DNA of 47,994 nucleotides from an uncultured Aquimarina sp. GTDB taxonomy: Bacteria > Bacteroidota > Bacteroidia > Flavobacteriales > Flavobacteriaceae. Each line of letters opens with the position of its first letter. The stretch's first letter is position 1. The position numbers were made by a program, and so were the translations under genes. Shown one piece after another: positions 41,262 to 47,994 of this stretch. The DNA lies in NCBI GenBank assembly GCA_947502885.1, contig CANNBP010000025.1, forward strand, positions 1-47,994, in the 5' to 3' direction. The notes beneath the pieces were generated by a model, which saw nothing but the letters and a program-made list of their open reading frames with translations, did not search any database and had not been told where the DNA came from.

Positions 41262-43019
41262 ATGCGTGCACTACGTCATCTCAACAAATACTTTTTTAAA
41301 TATAAATTTCGTTTAATTATTGGATTAATAATTACCGTAATTGCTAGGGTTTTTGCTACAATTGTCCCTACTCTAGTTGGTGATTCAGTAGATGTGGTAG
41401 AACAATATATCAATAAAGATATAACCGATTTAGCAGAGGTAAAAAGTGGTCTAATAACTAATATACTTCTTATAATTGGTGCTTTGTTAATTTCTGCCTT
41501 ATTTACTTTCTTAATGCGTCAAACATTTATTGTGGTTTCACGATTTATCGAATTTGACTTAAAAAATGAAGTGTTTGAGCACTATGAAAAATTATCTCTC
41601 AATTTTTATAAAAAAAATAGAACAGGAGATTTAATGAACAGGATTAGTGAAGATGTGTCTAAGGTAAGAATGTATGTAGGACCCGCAATCATGTATAGTG
41701 TAAATACGATAACTCTATTTGTTGTTGTTATCGGTTACATGATTAGTATTGCACCCGAACTCACCTTGTATACTGTTGCTCCTTTACCAATCCTATCTAT
41801 ATCCATCTATAAATTAAGCGTTGCAATTCATAAACGAAGTACTATTGTACAAGAGTTTTTATCTAAGTTAACCACTTTTAGCCAAGAGACCTTTAGTGGT
41901 ATTACGGTAATAAAATCCTACAACATTGATTATCAGGTTCATAAAGAATTTTCTGAATTATCCAATACCAGTAAAGACAAAAATCTTGATTTGGCCAAAG
42001 TACAAGCCTTATTTTTTCCATTAATGGTTTTATTAATTGGGTTTAGCAATATCATTGTTATTTATATTGGCGGAAAACAATTCATAGATGGTACCATTCA
42101 AGATCTTGGAGTTATTGTTGAGTTTATCATATTTGTAAACATGCTAACATGGCCCGTAGCGACTGTTGGGTGGGTGAGTTCTATAGTACAACAAGCCGAA
42201 GCGTCGCAGGTAAGAATTAATGAGTTTTTAAGTCAAGAACCCGAGATCACCAACAAAACATCTCAAAAAACACCTATCAAAGGTAGTATTAACTTTGAAA
42301 ATGTTTCTTTCATTTATGATGACACAAATATTACTGCCTTAAAAGATATTAGTTTTTCTGTTAATCCAGGAGAGACTATTGGTATTATAGGTAAAACGGG
42401 ATCGGGAAAATCGACTATATTAGATTTAATAGGCAGGCTTTATGATGTATCTTCTGGTCAAATATACGTCGATAACACTTCTATAAAGGACCTAAACTTG
42501 ATGGATTTAAGAACTCAAATTGGATATGTGCCACAAGATGCTTTTTTATTTAGTGATTCCATCAGAAACAATATAAAATTTGGAAATAAAGATGCAACGG
42601 AACAAGAAGTTTTTCAAGCTGCAAAAAATGCAGTAGTTCATAAAAATATTATAGGTTTTAGTAAAGGCTATGACACTGTTCTTGGTGAACGAGGAGTAAC
42701 ACTATCTGGAGGGCAAAAACAACGTGTTTCTATTGCTCGAGCAATAATTAAAAATCCGGCTATATTATTATTTGATGATTGTTTATCTGCTGTAGACACA
42801 GAAACAGAAGAAGAAATCTTAAATAATCTTAATCAAATTTCTAAAGATAAAACCACTTTTATTGTTAGTCATCGAGTATCTACAACAAAAAATGCAAATA
42901 AAATTATTGTTTTAGATGAAGGAAAAATAACACAGCAAGGCACTCATAATCAACTAATAAAAGAAAAAGGTTACTACAAAGAACTCTACTTAAAACAACT
43001 TAGCGAAAAAGAAATATAA
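41262..43019 (+). CDS. ABC exporter (fused membrane and ATPase domains)
   Basis: 585-aa half-transporter. Six helices lie in residues 1-310 (type IV exporter fold with coupling helices such as LSLNFYKKNRTGDLMNRI). The ATPase follows: Walker A GKTGSGKST (377-385, Lys383), signature LSGGQKQRVS (481-490), Walker B ILLFDD (501-506) and H-loop FIVSHR. The residue after the Walker B aspartate is Asp506 instead of the catalytic Glu, as in the degenerate site of heterodimeric exporters such as TM287 or BmrC; a partner subunit may be needed, but no second half is encoded next to it. Substrate unknown (drug or lipid export likely). Confidence 0.9.
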   Translation: MRALRHLNKYFFKYKFRLIIGLIITVIARVFATIVPTLVGDSVDVVEQYINKDITDLAEVKSGLITNILLIIGALLISALFTFLMRQTFIVVSRFIEFDLKNEVFEHYEKLSLNFYKKNRTGDLMNRISEDVSKVRMYVGPAIMYSVNTITLFVVVIGYMISIAPELTLYTVAPLPILSISIYKLSVAIHKRSTIVQEFLSKLTTFSQETFSGITVIKSYNIDYQVHKEFSELSNTSKDKNLDLAKVQALFFPLMVLLIGFSNIIVIYIGGKQFIDGTIQDLGVIVEFIIFVNMLTWPVATVGWVSSIVQQAEASQVRINEFLSQEPEITNKTSQKTPIKGSINFENVSFIYDDTNITALKDISFSVNPGETIGIIGKTGSGKSTILDLIGRLYDVSSGQIYVDNTSIKDLNLMDLRTQIGYVPQDAFLFSDSIRNNIKFGNKDATEQEVFQAAKNAVVHKNIIGFSKGYDTVLGERGVTLSGGQKQRVSIARAIIKNPAILLFDDCLSAVDTETEEEILNNLNQISKDKTTFIVSHRVSTTKNANKIIVLDEGKITQQGTHNQLIKEKGYYKELYLKQLSEKEI

Positions 43020-43098
43020 GTTTTTTTTGTTCGGTTAACATTTTTTTTGGATTTTTGAAACCGTCATAACATATTAATTAATTTAATACATAAGGATT

Positions 43099-43491
43099 AT
43101 GAGTGATAATGAAATGATGGATAAAGAAGAAATTTTCTCAAAAGTTTTACGAGCAGGAAGAAGAACATATTTCTTTGATGTGAGGGCTACAAAAGCAGGA
43201 GATTACTATCTAACAATAACCGAAAGCAAAAAATTCACTAATGATGATGGGTCTTTTCACTACAAGAAACATAAGATCTATCTATACAAAGAAGACTTTG
43301 CAGGATTTACAGAAATCTTAAATGAAATGACTAATTTCATTGTTGAAGAAAAAGGTGAAGAAGTTATAAGTGAACGACACCAAAAGGACTTTCAGAAATC
43401 GTATGAAGACAGTTCTTATGCTGAAAACAAAGTTGAAGAAGTTGCAGCATCAACAGAAAGTTTTACAGATGTAAGTTTTGATGACATTTAA
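43099..43491 (+). CDS. DUF3276/PUR-domain nucleic-acid-binding protein
   Basis: 130-aa cytoplasmic protein with one PUR-alpha-like domain (about residues 10-85): FSKVLRAGRRTYFFDVRAT, AGDYYLTITESKKF and KHKIYLYKEDFAGFTEIL are characteristic of DUF3276 from Bacteroidota and spirochaetes. The spirochaete (Borrelia) member folds like eukaryotic Pur-alpha and binds RNA/DNA. The last 45 residues are acidic and disordered (EEVAASTESFTDVSFDDI). Follows the ABC exporter after 79 bases but with its own AT-rich leader, so probably a separate message. Strong terminator downstream. Confidence 0.9.
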   Translation: MSDNEMMDKEEIFSKVLRAGRRTYFFDVRATKAGDYYLTITESKKFTNDDGSFHYKKHKIYLYKEDFAGFTEILNEMTNFIVEEKGEEVISERHQKDFQKSYEDSSYAENKVEEVAASTESFTDVSFDDI

Positions 43492-43511
43492 TCAAAAACT
43501 TGATATATAAT

Positions 43512-43542
43512 AAAAAAACCGCCTTTTTAGGGCGGTTTTTTT
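43512..43542 (+). terminator. Terminator of the DUF3276 gene
   Basis: Stem CCGCC/GGCGG extended by A7/T7 (43512-43523 and 43531-43542), loop TTTTTAG. Confidence 0.92.
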
Positions 43543-43892
43543 GCATCTAAAACTCTTAACTACATGTCATTACAGGTTTCATCAAACACTAATAAAAACA
43601 TATGTACTATAGTGATTACTCTATAACCACAAGATGTAATTCACGGAAGGCTTAAAATTACTCTGTAAATAAATTATCTATTCATTCTTGATATTTATAA
43701 CTCTAAACTGACAACTCTAAAAGTCAAAATTAGACTCAAAAGAAGCATTAAAAACAATTAAAAGGTGTCGGAATTGATAAAAATCGAGTAGAAAATATTG
43801 AATCTACTGATTATATATTTATCAAACGCTATAATAGATATTAAAACGTTTTATTTTTATCAAAACTTATAAGTTTTATATTGGAAACGATT
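43543..43892. other. Intergenic stretch before the TPR-AraC regulator gene
   Basis: About 350 AT-rich bases. A 30-codon open stretch at 43752-43844 reads like a protein piece (GVGIDKNRVENIES) but has no start, so at most a gene remnant. No clear -7 octamer was identified; TATAAGTTTTATATTGG at about 43869-43885 is the best candidate region for a promoter. Confidence 0.35.
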
Positions 43893-45458
43893 ATGCACAA
43901 AAAACCTAAAAACTATGTGCTTTTAGCAATTGTCTTTTTTATACAAGCAATTTTATTTGGGCAAAATAATATTAGTGAAGGAGAGCTTACGAAATCATTA
44001 AGCAAGATTGACCAAAAAATGGTGGTTTGGAAAAATGAAGAAGCAATTTCTATTTTAGAAAAATTAGAAGAAATAAAAGAAGGACTTAAAGAAGAACATA
44101 AATATGCCATTGAATTAAGACGTTTTCAGTTTAGATATTATGTTGAAAATAACGACAGCGATTTTAATGTTGTATTAAATAGGTTAGATCGAATAAAAAA
44201 AATGGGAGCTCCACAATTAGAATATGATTATCTAAGCTTTGTTGCGCAAGTTTATAAAACATCATTTAGTTTTGATAACGCTATTAAGTACCACAAAAAG
44301 GCTCTCAGTAATGCAGAAAAAAGAAAGGATACTGCAGACATAATATATACTTGTTGGAGTTTAGGAAGTAGTTATTACTTGATTGAATTTATTAACAAAC
44401 CTGAGTTCCATAAAAATCAAATTGATAGTGCTTTATATTTTTACAATAAAGGTTTAAAATTTCCAGAAAACAAAAAAACAATTACATACTTACCCCGAAT
44501 TTATAACAATCTAGGGAGAATCGAAACGATCAAAGAAAATTTCAAACATTCTAAATCCCTTATTTCAAAAGCTTTAGATCTGCATAAAAAAAATAATGAT
44601 TCATTTGGTATATCAATTTCTTTAAATAATTTTAGTAAGGTTTTCTTAGAAGAAAAAGCATATAATAAATCTATAAACTTAGCAATAAAATCAAATAAAT
44701 ATATAGAAGACAAATCTTTAAGAATTAAGAGGAACAACCTTGAAAATATTGCAAAATCATATTATCGTCTAGGAAAAATGAAAAAAGCCTATGAAATTAT
44801 GCAAGAGACCTTGGACGTTTCAGAAGAACTAACTAACCATACATTTAATAATAATGTAAAAAAAATAGAGATAAAATATAAAGTAGCTAAAGAGAGACAA
44901 AATACCCTAAAAGAAAAGAATAGAAGATTAAGAGTACAATTGTTATTGTTTTTGACAGGTGCATTACTTATTATACTATCGGTTTTTGGGTTTATTTTCT
45001 ATTCTAAAAACCAAAAGTATAAAAAACGCTTTAAAGAATTAATTGAGAAAAACAAGACTATTAATAGTATTAAAAAAAAGGATGATGTTAATTTACCATT
45101 AAAAACAGTTAATATCATATTAGAAGGGTTGGAAAAGTTTGAAAAAGAAAAGCTTTTTCTTAAACAAAATATTACTTTAAAAGACCTTGCAAAAAAACTG
45201 AAAACTAATTCTTCATATCTATCCAAAGTTGTTAATAAGTATAAGAACAAAAAGTTCACTACATATGTTAATGAGCTACGTATTCAATACGCTATTAAGG
45301 AACTAACAAATAATGCAGAACTTCGTTTATATACTATTGAAGCCATTGCAGAAAGCATGGGTTTTAACAATGCTGAATCTTTTGCTTTGGCTTTTCGAAA
45401 GATTACTGGATTATATCCTTCTTATTTTATCAAACAATTAAACAAAAAATCATTCTAA
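43893..45458 (+). CDS. Membrane-bound TPR/AraC-type transcriptional regulator
   Basis: 521 aa from the ATG at 43893; a reading from TTG at 43881 adds four residues before an obvious signal anchor, so the ATG is preferred. Layout: signal peptide (KNYVLLAIVFFIQAILFGQ), an extracytoplasmic or periplasmic region of about 300 residues with TPR-like helix pairs (FDNAIKYHKKALSNAEKRKDTA, then IYNNLGRIETIKENFKHSKSLI), a coiled linker, one transmembrane helix (about 350-372, LLLFLTGALLIILSVFGFIF), and a C-terminal AraC-type DNA-binding domain (about 415-515: LKDLAKKLKTNSSYLSKVV and YTIEAIAESMGFNNAESFALAF). A DNA-binding domain fused to a membrane TPR sensor is well known in Bacteroidota. The DUF4291 gene follows 16 bases later. 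Confidence 0.85.
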   Translation: MHKKPKNYVLLAIVFFIQAILFGQNNISEGELTKSLSKIDQKMVVWKNEEAISILEKLEEIKEGLKEEHKYAIELRRFQFRYYVENNDSDFNVVLNRLDRIKKMGAPQLEYDYLSFVAQVYKTSFSFDNAIKYHKKALSNAEKRKDTADIIYTCWSLGSSYYLIEFINKPEFHKNQIDSALYFYNKGLKFPENKKTITYLPRIYNNLGRIETIKENFKHSKSLISKALDLHKKNNDSFGISISLNNFSKVFLEEKAYNKSINLAIKSNKYIEDKSLRIKRNNLENIAKSYYRLGKMKKAYEIMQETLDVSEELTNHTFNNNVKKIEIKYKVAKERQNTLKEKNRRLRVQLLLFLTGALLIILSVFGFIFYSKNQKYKKRFKELIEKNKTINSIKKKDDVNLPLKTVNIILEGLEKFEKEKLFLKQNITLKDLAKKLKTNSSYLSKVVNKYKNKKFTTYVNELRIQYAIKELTNNAELRLYTIEAIAESMGFNNAESFALAFRKITGLYPSYFIKQLNKKSF

Positions 45459-45474
45459 GAGTTTAGAAAAAATT

Positions 45475-46071
45475 ATGGATTTTAGTTATGATGAAAGATT
45501 AATAAGAGCTAAATACGATGATAAAACCATCACAGTTTATCAAGCTTTTAATAGACAAATAGCAAAATCAGCTACCAATACTCAAACATTTGTTTCTCCA
45601 CCTTTTAAAATGAATAGAATGACCTGGATAAAACCTTCATTCTTGTGGATGATGTATCGTTCTGGTTGGGCTAGTAAAGAAAACCAAGAACATATCTTAG
45701 CAATAAAAATAAAACGTGAAGGTTGGGAATGGGCTTTAAAAAACTCATGTTTAACCCATTACAGCCAAAATATTTATTCATCTGAAAAAGAATGGAGAGA
45801 TATACTTTCTAAAAGCCCTGTTCGTATACAATGGGATCCTGAAAAAGATATTAATTTTAACAATTTGGAATATCGTTCCATACAAGTAGGTTTAACTGGA
45901 ATTGCAGTTAAGAAATACATAAATGAATGGATAGTAAACATAAAAGATATTACAGAATACTGTAAATTAATTGAAAAAGAGAAAGATCAACCCAATAAGA
46001 TTGACCTTCCTTCCGAGAAAATATATCCTTTAACGAAAAACATCGTGAAAAATATTAATGCTACCTATTAA
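45475..46071 (+). CDS. DUF4291 family protein
   Basis: 198-aa cytoplasmic protein matching the DUF4291 pattern: RLIRAKYDDKTITVYQAFN (8-26), IAKSA, FVSPPFKMNRMTWIKPSFLWMM (39-60), YRSGWASKENQEHILAIKIKR (61-81) and the ending RSIQVGLTGIAVKKYINEW. The strongly conserved Arg, Trp, Lys and Tyr residues suggest an enzyme or nucleic-acid-related activity, but no reaction is known to me. It starts 16 bases after the TPR-AraC regulator stop and is probably its co-transcribed partner. The gene converges on the RHS immunity genes downstream. Confidence 0.85.
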   Translation: MDFSYDERLIRAKYDDKTITVYQAFNRQIAKSATNTQTFVSPPFKMNRMTWIKPSFLWMMYRSGWASKENQEHILAIKIKREGWEWALKNSCLTHYSQNIYSSEKEWRDILSKSPVRIQWDPEKDINFNNLEYRSIQVGLTGIAVKKYINEWIVNIKDITEYCKLIEKEKDQPNKIDLPSEKIYPLTKNIVKNINATY

Positions 46072-46139
46072 ATTATAACTATTAATATTTTATTTGTTTT
46101 TTATTATTTAGAGTTTAATTCGATACTTTGACTATACTC

Positions 46140-46454
46140 TTAAGTTCGAAAATATTCAATTTCATTACCAAATCTGGCAGTTAATTTTCTATAAAACTCT
46201 CCTACAATTTTTTCTGAATCTTCATCAGAAAATTTACACTCCTCAAACCAAATATGAATGAAACCAAATTCTAAAGAGATGCCTATTTTACCAATTGAAG
46301 AGTATTCAAAATTATAATCCTCATTTTCAATGTAAGTTAATTCTGAACTTAAACTACTAAGAAAGGATTTGTCATCTTCATCAAAGATAAAATTTGAGCG
46401 ATATCCACTTTTTTCAAATTGTTTTTTTCTTATATTATACTCTTGTCCTGTCAT
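46140..46454 (-). CDS. Hypothetical protein, candidate second immunity gene
   Basis: Not recognised. 104 aa, strongly acidic, no signal peptide, one cysteine (in ECKFSDEDSEK). Predicted alpha/beta: FIFDEDDKSFLSSLSSELTYIENEDYNFEYSSIGKIGISLEFGFIHIWFEE. Acidic small cytoplasmic proteins coded just behind a toxin gene are typical immunity proteins in polymorphic toxin systems. Its start overlaps the stop of the 115-aa gene by four bases (ATGA), so the two are translationally coupled. Confidence 0.6.
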   Translation of the reverse strand: MTGQEYNIRKKQFEKSGYRSNFIFDEDDKSFLSSLSSELTYIENEDYNFEYSSIGKIGISLEFGFIHIWFEECKFSDEDSEKIVGEFYRKLTARFGNEIEYFRT

Positions 46455-46798
46455 AATGAGTCATCCTTTTTATAAAATGGAATAAAATTATTGATAATAT
46501 TAGTTCTAACATCCAAAGGTAAATCCTTTAAGAACAATATATCAATCTCTCCAAGATTATCAAAGGAAAATTTGGCTATTCTGTTGAGTACATCCTTATA
46601 CATTGTTTTACAGTCTAAAAATAGTCCCAGCCTTTTGGTTTTCTCAAATTTATACTGAATGACCAAAATATATGCCAATTTTACGGAGTTTTCATACTGT
46701 AATTGCTTACATAACATTTTCTGAATAATTTCAATATCACCTTTTGGTTGTTCAATAATTGATAGTTCGTTTTTATCAATTGAATTTTTATTAATCAT
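46451..46798 (-). CDS. Hypothetical protein, candidate RHS immunity protein
   Basis: 115 aa, no signal peptide, no membrane segment. The stretch AYILVIQYKFEKTKRLGLFLDC followed by IDILFLKD and IPFYKK has some resemblance to C-terminal domains of SseB-like proteins, a fold seen in several immunity proteins; this is weak. It starts 7 bases after the RHS stop codon (46806) and overlaps the next gene by four bases. Position directly behind a toxin-bearing RHS C-terminus is the main evidence for an immunity function. Confidence 0.6.
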   Translation of the reverse strand: MINKNSIDKNELSIIEQPKGDIEIIQKMLCKQLQYENSVKLAYILVIQYKFEKTKRLGLFLDCKTMYKDVLNRIAKFSFDNLGEIDILFLKDLPLDVRTNIINNFIPFYKKDDSL

Positions 46799-46805
46799 TT
46801 CTTTA

Positions 46806-47994
46806 TTAGTCTATAATATTACCACTACCTTGTATTACATTCTCTTGAAACCATTTATTCCAATCAGAAGGAAATTCCAGTGAATATCCTGGTTGATTGG
46901 GGTCAACAATTTTGGGAGCTAACCCATTTTGATTTAAACGGTTAGTTCTTGAACCTTTCTGTGGAATTACAAATTCTTCAACAATATCATCGAACCAATC
47001 TGGCATATCAAAGGAATATATTTTAGAATCTCCTCCTCTTAGAGTTTGGAAATACTTGGCATGCTCTTCCCCTCCTTTACTTACATTTAGACTTCCTTTT
47101 TGTCTAAATGTTACATTTCCATTACCGTCTATCGAAACTCTATTAAAACTCCCTCCACCTTGGACTCTATAATATGTTACAATATCATTTCCTGAATTTG
47201 CAATTCGCTTGCCAAATGATGATGAATTCGTTCGAAATTTACTTCCAGGTGCCAATCCGGTTAATGTTCCCGATATCACACGGAATTGGGCTTTCTTATC
47301 TCCATTAAAAGCTTTCTTTATAGTCTCGCCACCTGCTAGCTTGACTGCTGCATCACCAAAATAATTACCCGTAATATTTTTACTTGGTCCTCTATTATCT
47401 GAACCACGATACATAGCTTGTTTTTCTGCTCCTCTTCTACTGGCATCTTGTACGGGTTTTACAAATACCCTCTTTAAACCTTCAGCAGCATTGTTAAACC
47501 ATTCTTGTACCTCTTTACCTTCAAGCTCTGTACCTATCCCAAACTTATTTTCTTGGAAAGCAAAGGTAGCATTATAATCATATTTCTCTGCCAGTGGATC
47601 AATTTGCCAAAACTTACCTATTTGAGGGTCACTAATACGATAACGCCATTCGTGGACACCTAACCCCAAGTCTTCGGTAAGTTCTTGCCCTTGGTAGGTT
47701 TTTAGGTTATTCTTAGCACCACGTATAACACTACTAATTCCTTGCCAACTATACCCCATAGGATAATAGTGTTGCTCCCTTCTGATCTCCTCATGGTAAT
47801 CATCATCACCATCAACATCTATACCATTTCGGGTAAAGTCAATCTTACCATCACCATCATTATCTGCAAAACTTATTCGGTTATTTTTCCACATATCCGT
47901 GATAGAATAGATATACTTATAAGAACCGTTAGTTTCTTTTTCTATATATCCTTCTGGATGATTGATTGATTTTAGCGTACCATTTTCATACACA
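46806..47994 (-). CDS. RHS-repeat polymorphic toxin, C-terminal part (5' end outside the window)
   Basis: The reading frame is open to the right edge, so only the last 395 codons are present. Residues 73-160 (HYYPMGYSWQG, then WRYRISDPQIGKFWQIDPLAEKYDYNATFAFQENK) are the RHS core end typical of Bacteroidota, after which the sequence becomes variable. A pre-toxin linker (160-260) leads to a unique C-terminal domain (about 265-395) with the segments TYYRVQGGGSFNRVS, SLNVSKGGEEHAKYFQTLRGG, DMPDWFDDIVEEFVIPQ and SDWNKWFQEN. The YxRV opening and later Ser/His/Tyr pattern hint at an ADP-ribosyltransferase-like fold, but this is a guess. Two small genes right behind it are candidate immunity genes. 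An acidic DNDGDGKIDF insertion lies at 44-53. Confidence 0.88.
   Translation of the reverse strand, partial: VYENGTLKSINHPEGYIEKETNGSYKYIYSITDMWKNNRISFADNDGDGKIDFTRNGIDVDGDDDYHEEIRREQHYYPMGYSWQGISSVIRGAKNNLKTYQGQELTEDLGLGVHEWRYRISDPQIGKFWQIDPLAEKYDYNATFAFQENKFGIGTELEGKEVQEWFNNAAEGLKRVFVKPVQDASRRGAEKQAMYRGSDNRGPSKNITGNYFGDAAVKLAGGETIKKAFNGDKKAQFRVISGTLTGLAPGSKFRTNSSSFGKRIANSGNDIVTYYRVQGGGSFNRVSIDGNGNVTFRQKGSLNVSKGGEEHAKYFQTLRGGDSKIYSFDMPDWFDDIVEEFVIPQKGSRTNRLNQNGLAPKIVDPNQPGYSLEFPSDWNKWFQENVIQGSGNIID

Noticed and set aside
43752..43844. 30-codon open stretch GVGIDKNRVENIES... before the TPR-AraC gene
   Set aside because: No start codon and no recognisable family; at most a remnant of an older gene.
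1..47994. CRISPR array or prophage
   Set aside because: No regularly spaced repeats and no phage structural, integrase or portal-type genes were seen.
1..47994. Complete insertion sequence
   Set aside because: No transposase frame is present; the only mobile-looking item is the 181-bp inverted-repeat element.

Overview
The window looks like chromosomal DNA of a marine-type Flavobacteriaceae (Bacteroidota), possibly near Aquimarina; the genus is an inference. Signs are the AT-rich sequence, lack of Shine-Dalgarno sites, promoters of the Bacteroidota TAnnTTTG (-7) type, many SPII lipoproteins with Asp/Ser-rich tails after the lipid cysteine, and families typical of the phylum (DUF4856, imelysin, long NusB, DUF3276, DUF1573, RHS proteins with a 'DPLAEKY' core).

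Layout. 0-0.3 kb: tRNA-Lys(TTT) and tRNA-Leu(GAG). 0.6-6.6 kb: a small unknown gene, a TlpA-like thioredoxin, a lipoprotein with two RskA-like modules behind a Crp/Fnr regulator, then divergently NhaC and a Cys/Met-metabolism PLP enzyme. 6.7-17.9 kb: aconitase, a Spy-like protein, an envelope-folding cluster of three SurA/PpiC-type proteins with a MoxR ATPase, an OmpH/Skp chaperone and guaB. 18-21 kb: an orphan 111-aa gene followed by a 181-bp inverted-repeat structure, and an ECF42-type sigma factor with its YCII/DGPF partner. 21-28.7 kb: iron region. 28.8-32.7 kb: HMG-CoA lyase, LysE exporter, pyrD, pepT. 32.8-36.7 kb: ferric-iron ABC importer. 37-43.5 kb: MscS, yajC, DUF1573, nusB, leucine dehydrogenase, ABC exporter, DUF3276. 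43.9-48 kb: a membrane TPR-AraC regulator, DUF4291, and the 3' end of an RHS polymorphic toxin with two candidate immunity genes; the RHS gene runs off the right edge.

Iron is the main theme. DUF4856 lipoprotein, imelysin lipoprotein, HTTM membrane protein and TonB receptor lie head to tail; ferritin lies next to them and a ferric ABC importer 8 kb further on. A 23-bp imperfect palindrome with the half T(T/A)ATTTAGA(T/C)T occurs twice at the promoter of the uptake locus and once in front of a previously easily missed 47-codon Cys/Lys-rich gene (21423-21566) just downstream of ferritin. I read this as a Fur-like regulon that includes a new small candidate metal-handling protein; this is the most interesting result of the window.

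All calls come from reading the sequence; no database search was run. Several starts were moved inward because the leading codons overlap the upstream gene or precede an obvious signal peptide.
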